DNA from: a virus
Length of the DNA: 64,000 nt
Strand: one strand, 5' to 3'
IMG/VR virus record: IMGVR_UViG_3300028377_000003
Location: 62,001 to 126,000 of that record
Position 1 is the stretch's first letter. The number at the start of each line of letters is the position of its first letter. The position numbers and the translations under genes are program-made. Under the pieces are notes generated by a model. The model saw only the letters and a program-made list of their open reading frames with translations, did not search any database and was not told the origin of the DNA. This document shows, one piece after another, positions 33,216 through 41,520 of this stretch.

Positions 33216-33834
33216 TTTTGAAGCGAGATACGAATCCGTGATGGATCAAGCGCGTAAAGTGGAGACGTCTTACGCCATGCTCCAAGAGCGGCAAACGGAA
33301 CTTACGGGACAGATCGAGCATCTTAACCAAGAGGACGTTCTTTTGGAAAAGGTGGGCGAGCTATTCAAGCACCTCCTGAACAAGTACGTGTACGAATACG
33401 CTGAGTCCTTTAGCCGGATCGTTACGGAAGGTTTGCAGTCGATTTATTTCGACCAAGACGTCAAGTTCGATATCGAGGTTGAGCAAAAGCGTGGGAAGGT
33501 CTACGCCAATTTTGTGACCGAGCAGAACGGTGTCCGGGCTAACCCCCTTGAATCTTTCGGCGGCGGCGTAGCGTCTGTTGTAAGCCTTCTGTTGCGTATT
33601 CTAGTCCTCTTGAAGGCGGACCTAGCTAGGTACCTGGTTTTGGACGAGGCGTTGGGCGCTCTGTCCACGGAGTACGTAGAGACTTGCGGCGATTTTTTGC
33701 GCAAGCTGTGTGACGAACTGGACGTGAACATTTTGTTGGTGACGCATAACGCCGACTTTGTAGATCAAAGTGATAACGCATACATGGGATCCTCTGACGC
33801 CAATGAGCGTCTACAACTAAAGAAAATACGATGA
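33205..33834 (+). CDS. C-terminal half of the split SbcC/Rad50-like ATPase
   Basis: 209 aa. It starts with a coiled coil (about 8-60) and then has the features missing from the gene at 28379: the ABC signature ESFGGG (116-121), Walker B YLVLDEA (143-149, D147 and E148), D-loop GALS (151-154) and the H-loop TH (180-181). It has no Walker A and no zinc hook. Both halves would be needed for ATP hydrolysis. GGAGG 6 bases upstream defines the ATG at 33205. It overlaps the preceding and following genes slightly. Confidence 0.85.
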   Translation: MTPDFEARYESVMDQARKVETSYAMLQERQTELTGQIEHLNQEDVLLEKVGELFKHLLNKYVYEYAESFSRIVTEGLQSIYFDQDVKFDIEVEQKRGKVYANFVTEQNGVRANPLESFGGGVASVVSLLLRILVLLKADLARYLVLDEALGALSTEYVETCGDFLRKLCDELDVNILLVTHNADFVDQSDNAYMGSSDANERLQLKKIR

Positions 33835-35033
33835 CAGACATAGAACACAATAACTGGAAGATATTGGTGGGGGATTGTCGTGAACGTTTAGAGGGGCTTC
33901 CTGATGAATCGGTTCACATGATCTGGACGAGTCCTCCTTATTTCGGACTTCGTGATTATGGTGAAAAGGATCAAATAGGGCTTGAGCTCACCCCCGATGA
34001 ATTCGTCGAGGCATTGGTTACTGTGTTTGCAGAAGCACGGCGTGTTTTGCGGGATGATGGTACTCTTTGGTTGAACCTTGGGGACAGTTATGCGTCGTCA
34101 TCCACAGGTTCGGACACCACAAAAACTGGTCTTAAACCCAAGGATCTAATCGGTATTCCTTGGCGTGTGGCTAAGGCTCTCCAAGATGACGGATGGTATT
34201 TGAGGTCAGATATTATCTGGGCAAAAGGTATCAGTGGTCATGAGGGTGTGTCCAAAAGGGTATATCAATCGGCGGTAAAGAACGGGGTGAGTACTTCAGT
34301 TGCCAAGGCGATTGTAGAGGATCTTGATCTGTACGTGGGTAATCCCATGCCAGAGTCAGTGAAAGATCGTCCATCTTCTGCTCATGAACATATTTTCCTC
34401 TTTTCCAAAAACAAGCGGTACTTTTACGATCATATTGCTATTCGAGAACCTGTGAGTGCTGAGTCCGTAGCACGTGTACAGAGGGGGCACCACCGAAAAG
34501 GTCACAAATGGGGAGATGGTCCCGGAAATCAGACCATTGCTAATGATCTTTCTCGTGCATTGCATCCTGCAGGACGTAACCGTCGTGATGTGTGGTGCAT
34601 CCCCACAAAACCCTTTAGGGGTGCTCATTTCGCGACGGCTCCCGAGGCTTTGGTGGCACCGTGCATCAAGGCAGGTACTTCCGAGGCGGGGTGTTGTCCC
34701 GGATGTGAAGCTCCTTATGTGAGGAAAAATTCAGAGTGCAAAACGAGTTGCGCTTGTAACAACGACCCTTTTTTTGTTGCATCTTCGGACCCCGTACCCT
34801 GTACGGTACTTGATCTTTTTGCAGGGGCGGCCACAACGCTTCTGGTAGCAGAAAAGTTAGGCCGAAGATCCATAGGTATAGAGTTAAATCCAGAATATGC
34901 TGTTATAGCTAGTGAGCGACTTGCTGAGTATTCACGTAATACGAAAGCTCCTTGGGAAGATGGGTATATACCTAAAGAGATTGAAGAGGATTCTGTGATA
35001 GAAGAAATGAGCTTTGACGATCTTTTAGGATAA
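33831..35033 (+). CDS. DNA methyltransferase, beta class (TSPPY motif)
   Basis: 400 aa. The catalytic motif TSPPY (33-37) is followed by a long target-recognition region, and the SAM-binding motif VLDLFAGAATT lies near residue 325, so the order (catalytic before SAM) is the beta class. SPPY suggests N4-cytosine but N6-adenine is also possible. A cysteine cluster (CCPGCEAPY, then CACNN, about 288-310) may bind zinc. No restriction partner is nearby, so it probably marks phage DNA against host restriction. Codon use looks more AT-rich than its neighbours, suggesting recent acquisition. Confidence 0.88.
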   Translation: MTDIEHNNWKILVGDCRERLEGLPDESVHMIWTSPPYFGLRDYGEKDQIGLELTPDEFVEALVTVFAEARRVLRDDGTLWLNLGDSYASSSTGSDTTKTGLKPKDLIGIPWRVAKALQDDGWYLRSDIIWAKGISGHEGVSKRVYQSAVKNGVSTSVAKAIVEDLDLYVGNPMPESVKDRPSSAHEHIFLFSKNKRYFYDHIAIREPVSAESVARVQRGHHRKGHKWGDGPGNQTIANDLSRALHPAGRNRRDVWCIPTKPFRGAHFATAPEALVAPCIKAGTSEAGCCPGCEAPYVRKNSECKTSCACNNDPFFVASSDPVPCTVLDLFAGAATTLLVAEKLGRRSIGIELNPEYAVIASERLAEYSRNTKAPWEDGYIPKEIEEDSVIEEMSFDDLLG

Positions 35034-35037
35034 GCTT

Positions 35038-35454
35038 ATGAAAGATGCGTCAGAGATTAATAAGAAGCTTCGTGATCTCAGGTACCGCTATTTAGCGCGT
35101 TACCTTGATGATCGATTGAGCGTTAGGCCGTGTAACTGTGTTCATAACCATGAGCATGTAAAGGAAGACGGCCCCCTCCGGCTATGTATGCTTGGTGCGG
35201 AAGACCCGGAAAATTGGCCGGGCAATATTTGTGACACCGATGAGAACGCTCAGACGTGCCCGTTTTTTGATAACCAGCACGACAAGGCGACGCTCAAAAA
35301 GGAATTCGACGGGCAACTTCAGGACCCGGAGATACTTTTCACTGAGTATCGCGATGTGGCGATGCTTCAGTGGACTTTAGGTGAGGCCCCTGAAGAGGTC
35401 ACTACGAACTTGTCGTGGTGGCAAAGGATTAAGCTATGGTTTACGCGGGGTTGA
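35038..35454 (+). CDS. Unknown cysteine-containing protein, 138 aa
   Basis: Cysteines C32, C34, C50, C65 and C74 (CNCVHNHEH; ICDTDENAQTCPFFD) with nearby histidines could bind zinc or a cluster. The N-terminus is basic and helical and the C-terminus has a Trp-rich tail (WTLGEAPEEV, then WWQRIKLWF). It follows the methyltransferase by 4 bp. No family recognised. Confidence 0.6.
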   Translation: MKDASEINKKLRDLRYRYLARYLDDRLSVRPCNCVHNHEHVKEDGPLRLCMLGAEDPENWPGNICDTDENAQTCPFFDNQHDKATLKKEFDGQLQDPEILFTEYRDVAMLQWTLGEAPEEVTTNLSWWQRIKLWFTRG

Positions 35455-35455
35455 T

Positions 35456-36193
35456 ATGTCCTCTTTGACTAAATTGCTATTTGTGGACCGCCACCGGCGT
35501 GATATGGCTGATCAAGGCGGCCTTAAAACGCCCATGATTATGTCTTATCCTGTGTCGGGAGACTTTGAAGAGGCGTGTATCAGTCTTCGGTCCGGTGACT
35601 TTCACATGGTGCGTGTGGCCCCACAGCGTGAAACCCGCACCGGATTTTTCGATTTGGATTTCGATGATGAGGAGGCACAGCACGCTGACCTCATTGATTT
35701 CCTTTACGACCACGGGTCCAAACGGCAGTGGGGTGGTGTGGCTGAAATAGCACTCCCTGACGAAACTTTGCTGGACACGGTAGCAACCTATTTGAAGTCG
35801 TATGATCTGGAACCCCAGCACGGCTTTGTAGGCTTGGTAGGTTTTGCGGCTCTTGTAACCGCCGATCTTATTGATTTGCCGGAAAAGGTCGATAGCATTA
35901 GCGACATAACCAGTGACCTTCTTAACGAGTGGATGGCCGAGCATTTACACGTGGGTAAAGTGGGCGAGGTTCCCGTCTATTTCAATCCCCACATGTCAGA
36001 GCATATCGTATTTTCGGGCGAACCAAAGTCGGTAGGCTTGATGACTAGAGTGGGGGATTTTGCTAGCATTTTGGTCCACAATGCGGAGCGAAGCATGATC
36101 ATACTACGAGTAGGATTAAACGACCATGACGATGTTCCTGAACCGGATCTTGACAGCAGCACAGAAACACGTGCGGAAGAGCCCAGCGATTGA
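35456..36193 (+). CDS. Unknown protein, 245 aa
   Basis: Alpha/beta protein with a central acidic part (FFDLDFDDEEAQHADLIDF) and a hydrophobic helix (FVGLVGFAALVTADLI, about 138-153) that is too polar at its ends to be a sure membrane span. The tail is acidic and polar. The start at 35456 lies one base after the preceding stop codon TGA. It overlaps the primase gene by 68 bases. Function unknown. Confidence 0.55.
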   Translation: MSSLTKLLFVDRHRRDMADQGGLKTPMIMSYPVSGDFEEACISLRSGDFHMVRVAPQRETRTGFFDLDFDDEEAQHADLIDFLYDHGSKRQWGGVAEIALPDETLLDTVATYLKSYDLEPQHGFVGLVGFAALVTADLIDLPEKVDSISDITSDLLNEWMAEHLHVGKVGEVPVYFNPHMSEHIVFSGEPKSVGLMTRVGDFASILVHNAERSMIILRVGLNDHDDVPEPDLDSSTETRAEEPSD

Positions 36194-36830
36194 TTACCTT
36201 CGAGCGAGGGGCGTTTCAGACGCACAGATCGAACAGATTGGCATTGGGTATTTTCCAGAGGATGTGTGGCCCCCGTACTTTTCCGGCGACGACGAGGATA
36301 TCCAGAGCTATCTGGAATGGTCGTCTAAGGGTTACCGCCTCCGGGGCAAGTTGGTTTTCCCTATGCGGAACCCGCTAGGTGTTTTGCGGGGTCTTCAGTT
36401 GCGGTCCCCGATCCAAACAAAAAAGGACTATTCGAAATTTTACTTGAATCGTTCTCGCGTGGATGCGATCTTTTTCGGGGCGGAGCTTGCGATGCCCCGG
36501 ATTTGGGATACCCGCGAAGTGTATATATGCGAAGGGTTGTTTGACTATTTCCCGTTGCAACGTATCTTTCCTAATACGATATGTACTGGTACGGCGAATG
36601 TGAGTAAGCGCCAGATTGCATTTCTCACCCGGTTTGTAGATCACGTTAACGTGGTTTTCGACATGGATTGGGGCGGCAACCATTTCTGGCAACGCTTTGA
36701 AGGTGAGTATAAAGACTCCTTCAAATCCCTACGCCGCATCGAACTCCGAGGTAAGGATGTGTCGGAGGTGTGGGAATCTATCGGTGACGATGGACTCAAT
36801 GAACTGTTAACACGGCGACTTCTTTTCTGA
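36126..36830 (+). CDS. dnaG: DnaG-like primase catalytic core without zinc domain
   Basis: 234 aa. It starts at the DnaG linker motif (AIDYLRARGVSDAQIEQIGI), then RLRGKLVFPMRNPLGVL of the RNA-polymerase N subdomain, and a TOPRIM domain with EGLFD (E136, D140) and VFDMDWGG (D179, D181). It synthesises RNA primers for replication. Bacterial DnaG has an N-terminal zinc-binding domain and a C-terminal helicase-binding domain. Both are missing, so either they are separate proteins or this primase recognises templates differently. The upstream gene does not encode an obvious zinc domain. Confidence 0.8.
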   Translation: MTMFLNRILTAAQKHVRKSPAIDYLRARGVSDAQIEQIGIGYFPEDVWPPYFSGDDEDIQSYLEWSSKGYRLRGKLVFPMRNPLGVLRGLQLRSPIQTKKDYSKFYLNRSRVDAIFFGAELAMPRIWDTREVYICEGLFDYFPLQRIFPNTICTGTANVSKRQIAFLTRFVDHVNVVFDMDWGGNHFWQRFEGEYKDSFKSLRRIELRGKDVSEVWESIGDDGLNELLTRRLLF

Positions 36831-36845
36831 GGTTGCTTTACGTAT

Positions 36846-36865
36846 CGGATTGTGGTATCAATCCG
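36846..36865 (+). promoter_or_regulatory. 7-bp hairpin in leader before 36916
   Basis: CGGATTG (36846-36852) pairs with CAATCCG (36859-36865) around the loop TGGTAT. It lies 16 bases after the primase stop. Role unknown; no T tract. Confidence 0.4.
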
Positions 36866-36915
36866 TAGGGTGTGATCAAAGCCCCTTTTTACTACGAAAC
36901 ACTAAGGAGACCGTA

Positions 36916-37449
36916 ATGGCTCAGATGTATTGGAAAGCAGCAGAAGCCGAAGATATCGCAAACGACTATCTCAGGTACCACCCGGACCTCGTGGGCGCTA
37001 ATATCGCTTTCGTTTTCAAAGAGAAAGCGACCAAGAGCGATGGACGCCCGATCGTAGGGAAGTCTTTCAAGGTGCCCGCCAAATATCAGCCGTTGATGGA
37101 AGAGAATGACGACGGCACACGCGGTTACGATTTCATGATTGTGCTCGGGGCCGATATTTGGACCGAACTGAACAACGACAACAAGGAAGCATGGGTCGAT
37201 TTCCTGCTTGAGCAATGTTACGGTGAAGAGGACAAGCAAGGGAACATGAAGTGGAAGACCCGCAAGCCGGAAGTTCAAGCCTTCCCGGTTATCCTTGCCC
37301 GTCACGGAACCAATTGGGATCAAGGGGTCAACAAGCTGTCTGTGATCGACATTGGCCGCAAGCAGACGAAGGTGCAAGAACCTACGGTCCGGTCGCAAGA
37401 TACGGATGCTGACACGGACACCGAAAGCGACGTTTCGGTCAATTCGTAA
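36916..37449 (+). CDS. Phage metallopeptidase-fold relative lacking the HExxH site
   Basis: 177 aa. Residues 20-105 follow the pattern of the putative phage metallopeptidase family: YHPDLVGANIAFVF, GRPIVGKSFKV, then YDFMIVLGADIWTEL and a helix where the zinc motif H-E-L-x-H should be. Here that helix reads WVDFLLEQCY (residues 93-102), so the zinc ligands are lost. The tail is acidic (DTDADTDTES). It is likely a non-catalytic descendant with a new role. The start at 36916 follows AAGGAGA. It precedes dnaX and is followed by a stable hairpin. Confidence 0.65.
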   Translation: MAQMYWKAAEAEDIANDYLRYHPDLVGANIAFVFKEKATKSDGRPIVGKSFKVPAKYQPLMEENDDGTRGYDFMIVLGADIWTELNNDNKEAWVDFLLEQCYGEEDKQGNMKWKTRKPEVQAFPVILARHGTNWDQGVNKLSVIDIGRKQTKVQEPTVRSQDTDADTDTESDVSVNS

Positions 37450-37459
37450 TAGAATCACC

Positions 37460-37479
37460 GGAGGGGCTTTTGCCCCTCC
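37460..37479 (+). terminator. 8-bp hairpin, terminator-like without T tract
   Basis: GGAGGGGC (37460-37467) pairs perfectly with GCCCCTCC (37472-37479) around TTTT. The sequence after it is ACCTTGAGG, so strong intrinsic termination is doubtful; attenuation or mRNA protection is possible. Confidence 0.5.
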
Positions 37480-37501
37480 ACCTTGAGGATCACACTGCCA
37501 C

Positions 37502-38923
37502 ATGTCTTTCGATACGAAATACCGACCAGACCTTTTCGAAGATGTAATCGGCCAGCAGAGCACGATTCATGTGCTCCAAGAGCTACTTCGAAGGGGTGAC
37601 ATTTTTCAAAAATCGTATGTCTTTTCTGGGCCTTCGGGCACAGGTAAGACGACGACCGCCCGTATTCTAGCACGGGCAATGCTGTGTGATAATTTCGATC
37701 CTGATGTGGCGGAACCTTGTAACGAATGCAACTCCTGCAGGGAAATCCTTGATCGTGGGGATAGTCCCTCATTCAAGGAGATGGACGCGGCCAATCATAC
37801 GGGTGCGGACAACATTCGCAAGATCGTCGAAGGGTTGAACTATTACACATTGGACGGTGGCGACCGTAAGATTTATCTTATTGATGAATGCCACCGGCTA
37901 TCATCGCAGGCGATGGACGCCCTCCTGAAGCCTATGGAGGATAATGTCCCCGGCACCAAAGACAAGCGCCTCGTGTGTTTGTTCTGTACTACCGAGCCGC
38001 AAAAGCTACGGGGTACGATCAAAGGCCGTTGTATGGTCTTTGGTATTAAAGAGCCATCGAGGGATGAAGTTGTCCGTCGCCTGCGTTACATAGCTGAACA
38101 GGAAGAGATCGCTGTCGAAGACGACGACGCGCTTGATCTCATCTTCGGTTATGGCAAAGGGCATATCCGAGACATGGTGAACGCCCTTGAACGAGTAAGC
38201 CGGGTTGGTCCCGTTACAGAGGATACCGTTCGGCAGCAATTAGGATTGGATGTAATTTCGAAGGAGTATGAAATGCTCTTACATCTTCGGGATGATCCAG
38301 ACAAAAGCATGGCCGCTCTAATGGAAGCCTTGACCCAGACAGATCCTGACTCGATCTACGAGGGTATTGCCGACGCGGCTATGGCATCATATAGGTTGGC
38401 AAAAGGCATAACTATTGGTCTGAGTTACGTGGAGAAATCGCTTGCAGAACAGATTTCTTCATGCTATGAAGAAGAAACACTACTTACTCTAGCGCATCGC
38501 ATCTTGAATGCGAACCGGAAGATGGATCGGAATGCGTTGGTCTGCGAGCTTTTAATGCTACAGAACCAGCTTGAAAACGGTACCGTACAGATGGCTTCCC
38601 AGCCACAAACGATCACCGTCCCGGTCCCCTCGGAACCTTCGCAAGAAGTTACCGAAGATAAAGCACCCACAGGGTCCAAGCCCAAGTCGAAACGCGACGT
38701 AGAACGTGAAAACAGGGAAATGGCTGAGAAAGCTATGCCCTACGGTGGTAAAGCCGCACGTGGAACACCGTCAGCGACGGCAGATGCTGTTGAAGATCCT
38801 ATGGACGCTTACCGGAAGAAACGTAGCTCAGTCAAAGCTGCGCCGCGCCCTATTACCCCCAAAGCACCCACCGGAACAGATTACTCGGAGCAAAAGAAGC
38901 TATTCGAATCGCCTGATGAGTGA
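37502..38923 (+). CDS. dnaX: DNA polymerase III gamma/tau (DnaX-like) clamp-loader ATPase
   Basis: 473 aa. It has KYRPDLFEDVIGQ, Walker A GPSGTGKT (43-50), a zinc module C62, C73, C76, C79, Walker B LIDECH with D128-E129, and FCTTEPQKLRGTIKGRC with the clamp-loader S/K-R-C motif. Collar helices follow to about residue 365, and then a basic, Pro-rich tail resembling a short tau extension. It is the motor of the clamp loader together with the delta' and delta genes at 13286 and 14245. The nusG-like gene starts within its last codons. Confidence 0.9.
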   Translation: MSFDTKYRPDLFEDVIGQQSTIHVLQELLRRGDIFQKSYVFSGPSGTGKTTTARILARAMLCDNFDPDVAEPCNECNSCREILDRGDSPSFKEMDAANHTGADNIRKIVEGLNYYTLDGGDRKIYLIDECHRLSSQAMDALLKPMEDNVPGTKDKRLVCLFCTTEPQKLRGTIKGRCMVFGIKEPSRDEVVRRLRYIAEQEEIAVEDDDALDLIFGYGKGHIRDMVNALERVSRVGPVTEDTVRQQLGLDVISKEYEMLLHLRDDPDKSMAALMEALTQTDPDSIYEGIADAAMASYRLAKGITIGLSYVEKSLAEQISSCYEEETLLTLAHRILNANRKMDRNALVCELLMLQNQLENGTVQMASQPQTITVPVPSEPSQEVTEDKAPTGSKPKSKRDVERENREMAEKAMPYGGKAARGTPSATADAVEDPMDAYRKKRSSVKAAPRPITPKAPTGTDYSEQKKLFESPDE

Positions 38924-39467
38924 TCAAAAAAGAAAGTGGGTCATCTTGGAGCTTAGTCACCAAGGGGAAAAGAAAACCCCGCCTGAGCTTCAAAGCCTTT
39001 TACAACCCGAGATCGGGGAGGGGGTCGAGATTTTCGTCCCTTCTATCACCTTTTCAAGACGGGAAAGTAATGTTACCATCTGTTTGATGGAGGGTTATTT
39101 TTTCGTCGAAGCGGTGATACCCCCATCGACGTTCTTCACGCTTGAAGAGCTTCCTTATGTGCGTCGTGTCTTAACCCACGATGAACCGAATGGACGGTTC
39201 ATTTGCTATGTGGAACAGGACACCGTAGACGAACTAAAGGAAAAGCTCCACCGTCAAGCGGCCCGTGATATTTGTGTAGGAGACTATGTGAAGGTTTGCG
39301 AAGGGGCGTACTCGTCACTTAGGGGTAAGATCCTTAACGTGTTCGCCGACAAGGAACGGGCTTCAGTCCATATCGTGGATCTGAAGAGCATGGAAGTGAT
39401 TGTGGAATTACCTTTCCAATTTTTCGAACGAATACCAGCTAACTCCGATGAGGACTACGAACTATGA
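38916..39467 (+). CDS. NusG-like transcription factor with KOW domain
   Basis: 183 aa. The N-terminal NGN-like domain has KWVILELSHQGEKK, EIFVPS, and GYFFVEAVI in the position of the NusG 'G-Y-V-F-V' strand. The C-terminal KOW motif is VGDYVKVCEGAYSSLRGKI (about 121-139). NusG proteins bind the RNA polymerase clamp and control pausing, termination or antitermination. A phage copy may favour its own long operons. The start overlaps the dnaX stop by 8 bases with no strong Shine-Dalgarno, so translation is probably coupled. Confidence 0.75.
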   Translation: MSDQKRKWVILELSHQGEKKTPPELQSLLQPEIGEGVEIFVPSITFSRRESNVTICLMEGYFFVEAVIPPSTFFTLEELPYVRRVLTHDEPNGRFICYVEQDTVDELKEKLHRQAARDICVGDYVKVCEGAYSSLRGKILNVFADKERASVHIVDLKSMEVIVELPFQFFERIPANSDEDYEL

Positions 39468-40426
39468 AAACCAACGTGATCGTGGACGGGATGAACATCG
39501 CCTTTCGCTGCTCTTACATTTACGACAAGAAGCAGGGGCTACAGAACTCCGAAGGGTTGCCTACTGGAACTATCTATGGCTTTGCCCGTCACATGGTCAA
39601 GTTGCGTGATCGTTTCCCCGGTGCTGATATCTGGGTAGCGTGGGAAGGCGCTGGAAGCCGCGAGGAACGTCGAGCTATCTATGCCGACTACAAAGGCAAC
39701 CGGAAAGATGAAACGTCGGAGGGGCCGTCTGAGACACGTCAGTTGGTATTTGACCAAGTGTCTGTGCTGCAGGATTTGCTTGAAGCCACGGGTATCCACC
39801 AAGTGAGCGCTGCAGGCTACGAAGCCGACGATATGATTGCGACACTTGTGCGTGACCGTTTCAGTGACGACGAATACAAGAACGTCATTATAAGCAGCGA
39901 CCGTGACCTACTTCAGTTGGTGGGCGACGGGACTGTGCAAATGACGCCGCACCCGGAAAAGTTTTTTGACGCCCTTAAAGTCGAAGAGGAATACGGTGTG
40001 CCGCCCCGTCTCCTTTTGTCTTACCGGGTGTTCGATGGGGACAAGAGCGATAACATGCCGGGCATGTATCGTTTCCCCCGCAAAAAGATTGCCACCATCG
40101 TCCAAGAACACGACGGCGATCTGGAATCTATTTATAATGACTGTGAAGTGAAGCTAACCGAGTTCCAAGAAAACACCCTCACCGATTTTGAGGACCAAGC
40201 CTACGTCAACCGGGACATCATGTACCTCCGGTCGATCGAGGATTACGACGAACGCGAAGGACGTCATGACGAAGAAGTCATTGAGCGTTTTTGTGATCAG
40301 CTAGATATCGAATCCATCCGCGCCGACTTGCTTTCTTTTACGGCCAAGACAGGGTTCGTCAAGACAGGAGATACAAATGTCAGTACATTACATCCAACCG
40401 CTGGATCCGCAGGAACTGGCGAGTAG
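39464..40426 (+). CDS. 5'-3' exonuclease (PIN/FEN fold)
   Basis: 320 aa resembling the N-terminal domain of Pol I and T5 exonuclease. Metal ligands: D8 in IVDGMN, the GYEADDMIATL trio, and IISSDRDLLQL. The helix-hairpin-helix region has VFDGDKSDNMPGM. It would remove RNA primers and process flaps. An ATGA overlap joins it to the nusG-like gene, and its 3' end overlaps the sigma-like gene by 50 bases. Confidence 0.88.
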   Translation: MKTNVIVDGMNIAFRCSYIYDKKQGLQNSEGLPTGTIYGFARHMVKLRDRFPGADIWVAWEGAGSREERRAIYADYKGNRKDETSEGPSETRQLVFDQVSVLQDLLEATGIHQVSAAGYEADDMIATLVRDRFSDDEYKNVIISSDRDLLQLVGDGTVQMTPHPEKFFDALKVEEEYGVPPRLLLSYRVFDGDKSDNMPGMYRFPRKKIATIVQEHDGDLESIYNDCEVKLTEFQENTLTDFEDQAYVNRDIMYLRSIEDYDEREGRHDEEVIERFCDQLDIESIRADLLSFTAKTGFVKTGDTNVSTLHPTAGSAGTGE

Positions 40427-41168
40427 ATTTTCGACCGATGATACGCTTGAGCCCCTTCCCCGGCAAGACGAACAATGGAAGGAGCTGCACCTAGATAAGA
40501 TCAAGGCCGTTTTAGATAGGTTGCCAGACCGTGAGGAGGACTTGATCCGTCTTTACTTTTTCTTGAACAAGCGCCAAACGGACATTGCGGAGATTTTCAA
40601 CATCACTCAAGCCGCCGTGTCCTACCGGCTAAAGCGTGCCCTTGATAGGATTCGATTTTTGATCGAAATCCCCGAGGTGACAAAAGACGAAATTTACGAC
40701 GACCTCCTTCCCGTCATGCCTACCAAGCTAGACGCTCGCATCTTTGCCGAGATGTTTGAGTCCACTTGCCAAAGTGAAGTTGCTGACATTCTCGATATCA
40801 GTCAAGGGCGTGTGCGCCACCGATTCATTGCGAACCTTGCCCGGATGGGTCAAGTGCTTGTGGACCGCGTGTATGCGTGGGTGCGCCGTAATGATGAGGA
40901 CCTCCAAGAGGTGGCTGTCGTCAAAGGCAAACTCGACACCTTAATGGAAGCGCAACGTCAGAAAGAGTTGGAAATCGAAGAATTCGAAGACGGCTTAAAG
41001 GAGATTGTTGACCTCCTCGTTGACCTCCCCGACGATCTTGAAGATGAGGACCTAACCCTCTTCGCTCGTTACTATAAAACGTTCGTCAAGATCCGCTACA
41101 ATTTCAACATCCTCCGCGAAATCAAGCTACCGAAATGGTCCAACCGTAGCAAGAAGACGATCACCTAA
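40377..41168 (+). CDS. Sigma-factor-like protein with two helix-turn-helix motifs
   Basis: 263 aa. Residues 44-95 resemble sigma-70 region 4: VLDRLPDREEDLIRLYFF, then a helix-turn-helix QTDIAEIFNITQAAVSYRL. A second, similar HTH (SEVADILDISQGRVRHRF) lies at about 133-150, so the domain may be duplicated. The C-terminal half is helical and acidic. Region 2, which melts the -10, is not obvious. It may be a late sigma-like factor binding the host polymerase, or a Tn-type regulator. Shine-Dalgarno AGGAGAT. Confidence 0.7.
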   Translation: MSVHYIQPLDPQELASRFSTDDTLEPLPRQDEQWKELHLDKIKAVLDRLPDREEDLIRLYFFLNKRQTDIAEIFNITQAAVSYRLKRALDRIRFLIEIPEVTKDEIYDDLLPVMPTKLDARIFAEMFESTCQSEVADILDISQGRVRHRFIANLARMGQVLVDRVYAWVRRNDEDLQEVAVVKGKLDTLMEAQRQKELEIEEFEDGLKEIVDLLVDLPDDLEDEDLTLFARYYKTFVKIRYNFNILREIKLPKWSNRSKKTIT

Positions 41169-41237
41169 CCAATCAGTAATCTGTTTATATGTTTTCTAGG
41201 TTAGAACTGGTACGTCTATTGCCCCTGCGTGTATGCG

Positions 41238-41510
41238 ATGAAAAGTAGCCTTCGAAAAGTCATTATGTCGAAGAAGGTTGCCGCAGCTTATCTGGATGAG
41301 GTTTCCAAGGTCGCTTCGACCGTTACGGTTTACTTCCTAGATGAGCAGGGGCTTACCGGATTCATGAGCACCGCCAAGTCTAGCTTCGGCAAAAAGCTCT
41401 CATGTAGTCGTGGTTTTGATTACGTGACCTTTCTGTCGACGGACCATGAAGTGGTCCAGAAGATTCAAGAGCGGGCCAGAAAGAAGGGACTCGACTTTTC
41501 GGGCTTTTAA
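41238..41510 (+). CDS. Unknown small protein, 90 aa
   Basis: The N-terminal basic helix contains KKVAAAYLDEVSKVAS, the V-A-x-x-Y-L type motif also found near the start of the protein at 41819. The rest is alpha/beta (VTVYFLDEQG; FDYVTFLSTDHEVVQKI). No start has a good Shine-Dalgarno; ATG 41238 and ATG 41268 (MSKKVAAAYL) are both possible, and a GTG at 41229 extends it slightly. Function unknown. Confidence 0.5.
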   Translation: MKSSLRKVIMSKKVAAAYLDEVSKVASTVTVYFLDEQGLTGFMSTAKSSFGKKLSCSRGFDYVTFLSTDHEVVQKIQERARKKGLDFSGF

Positions 41511-41520
41511 GGGGCACACA

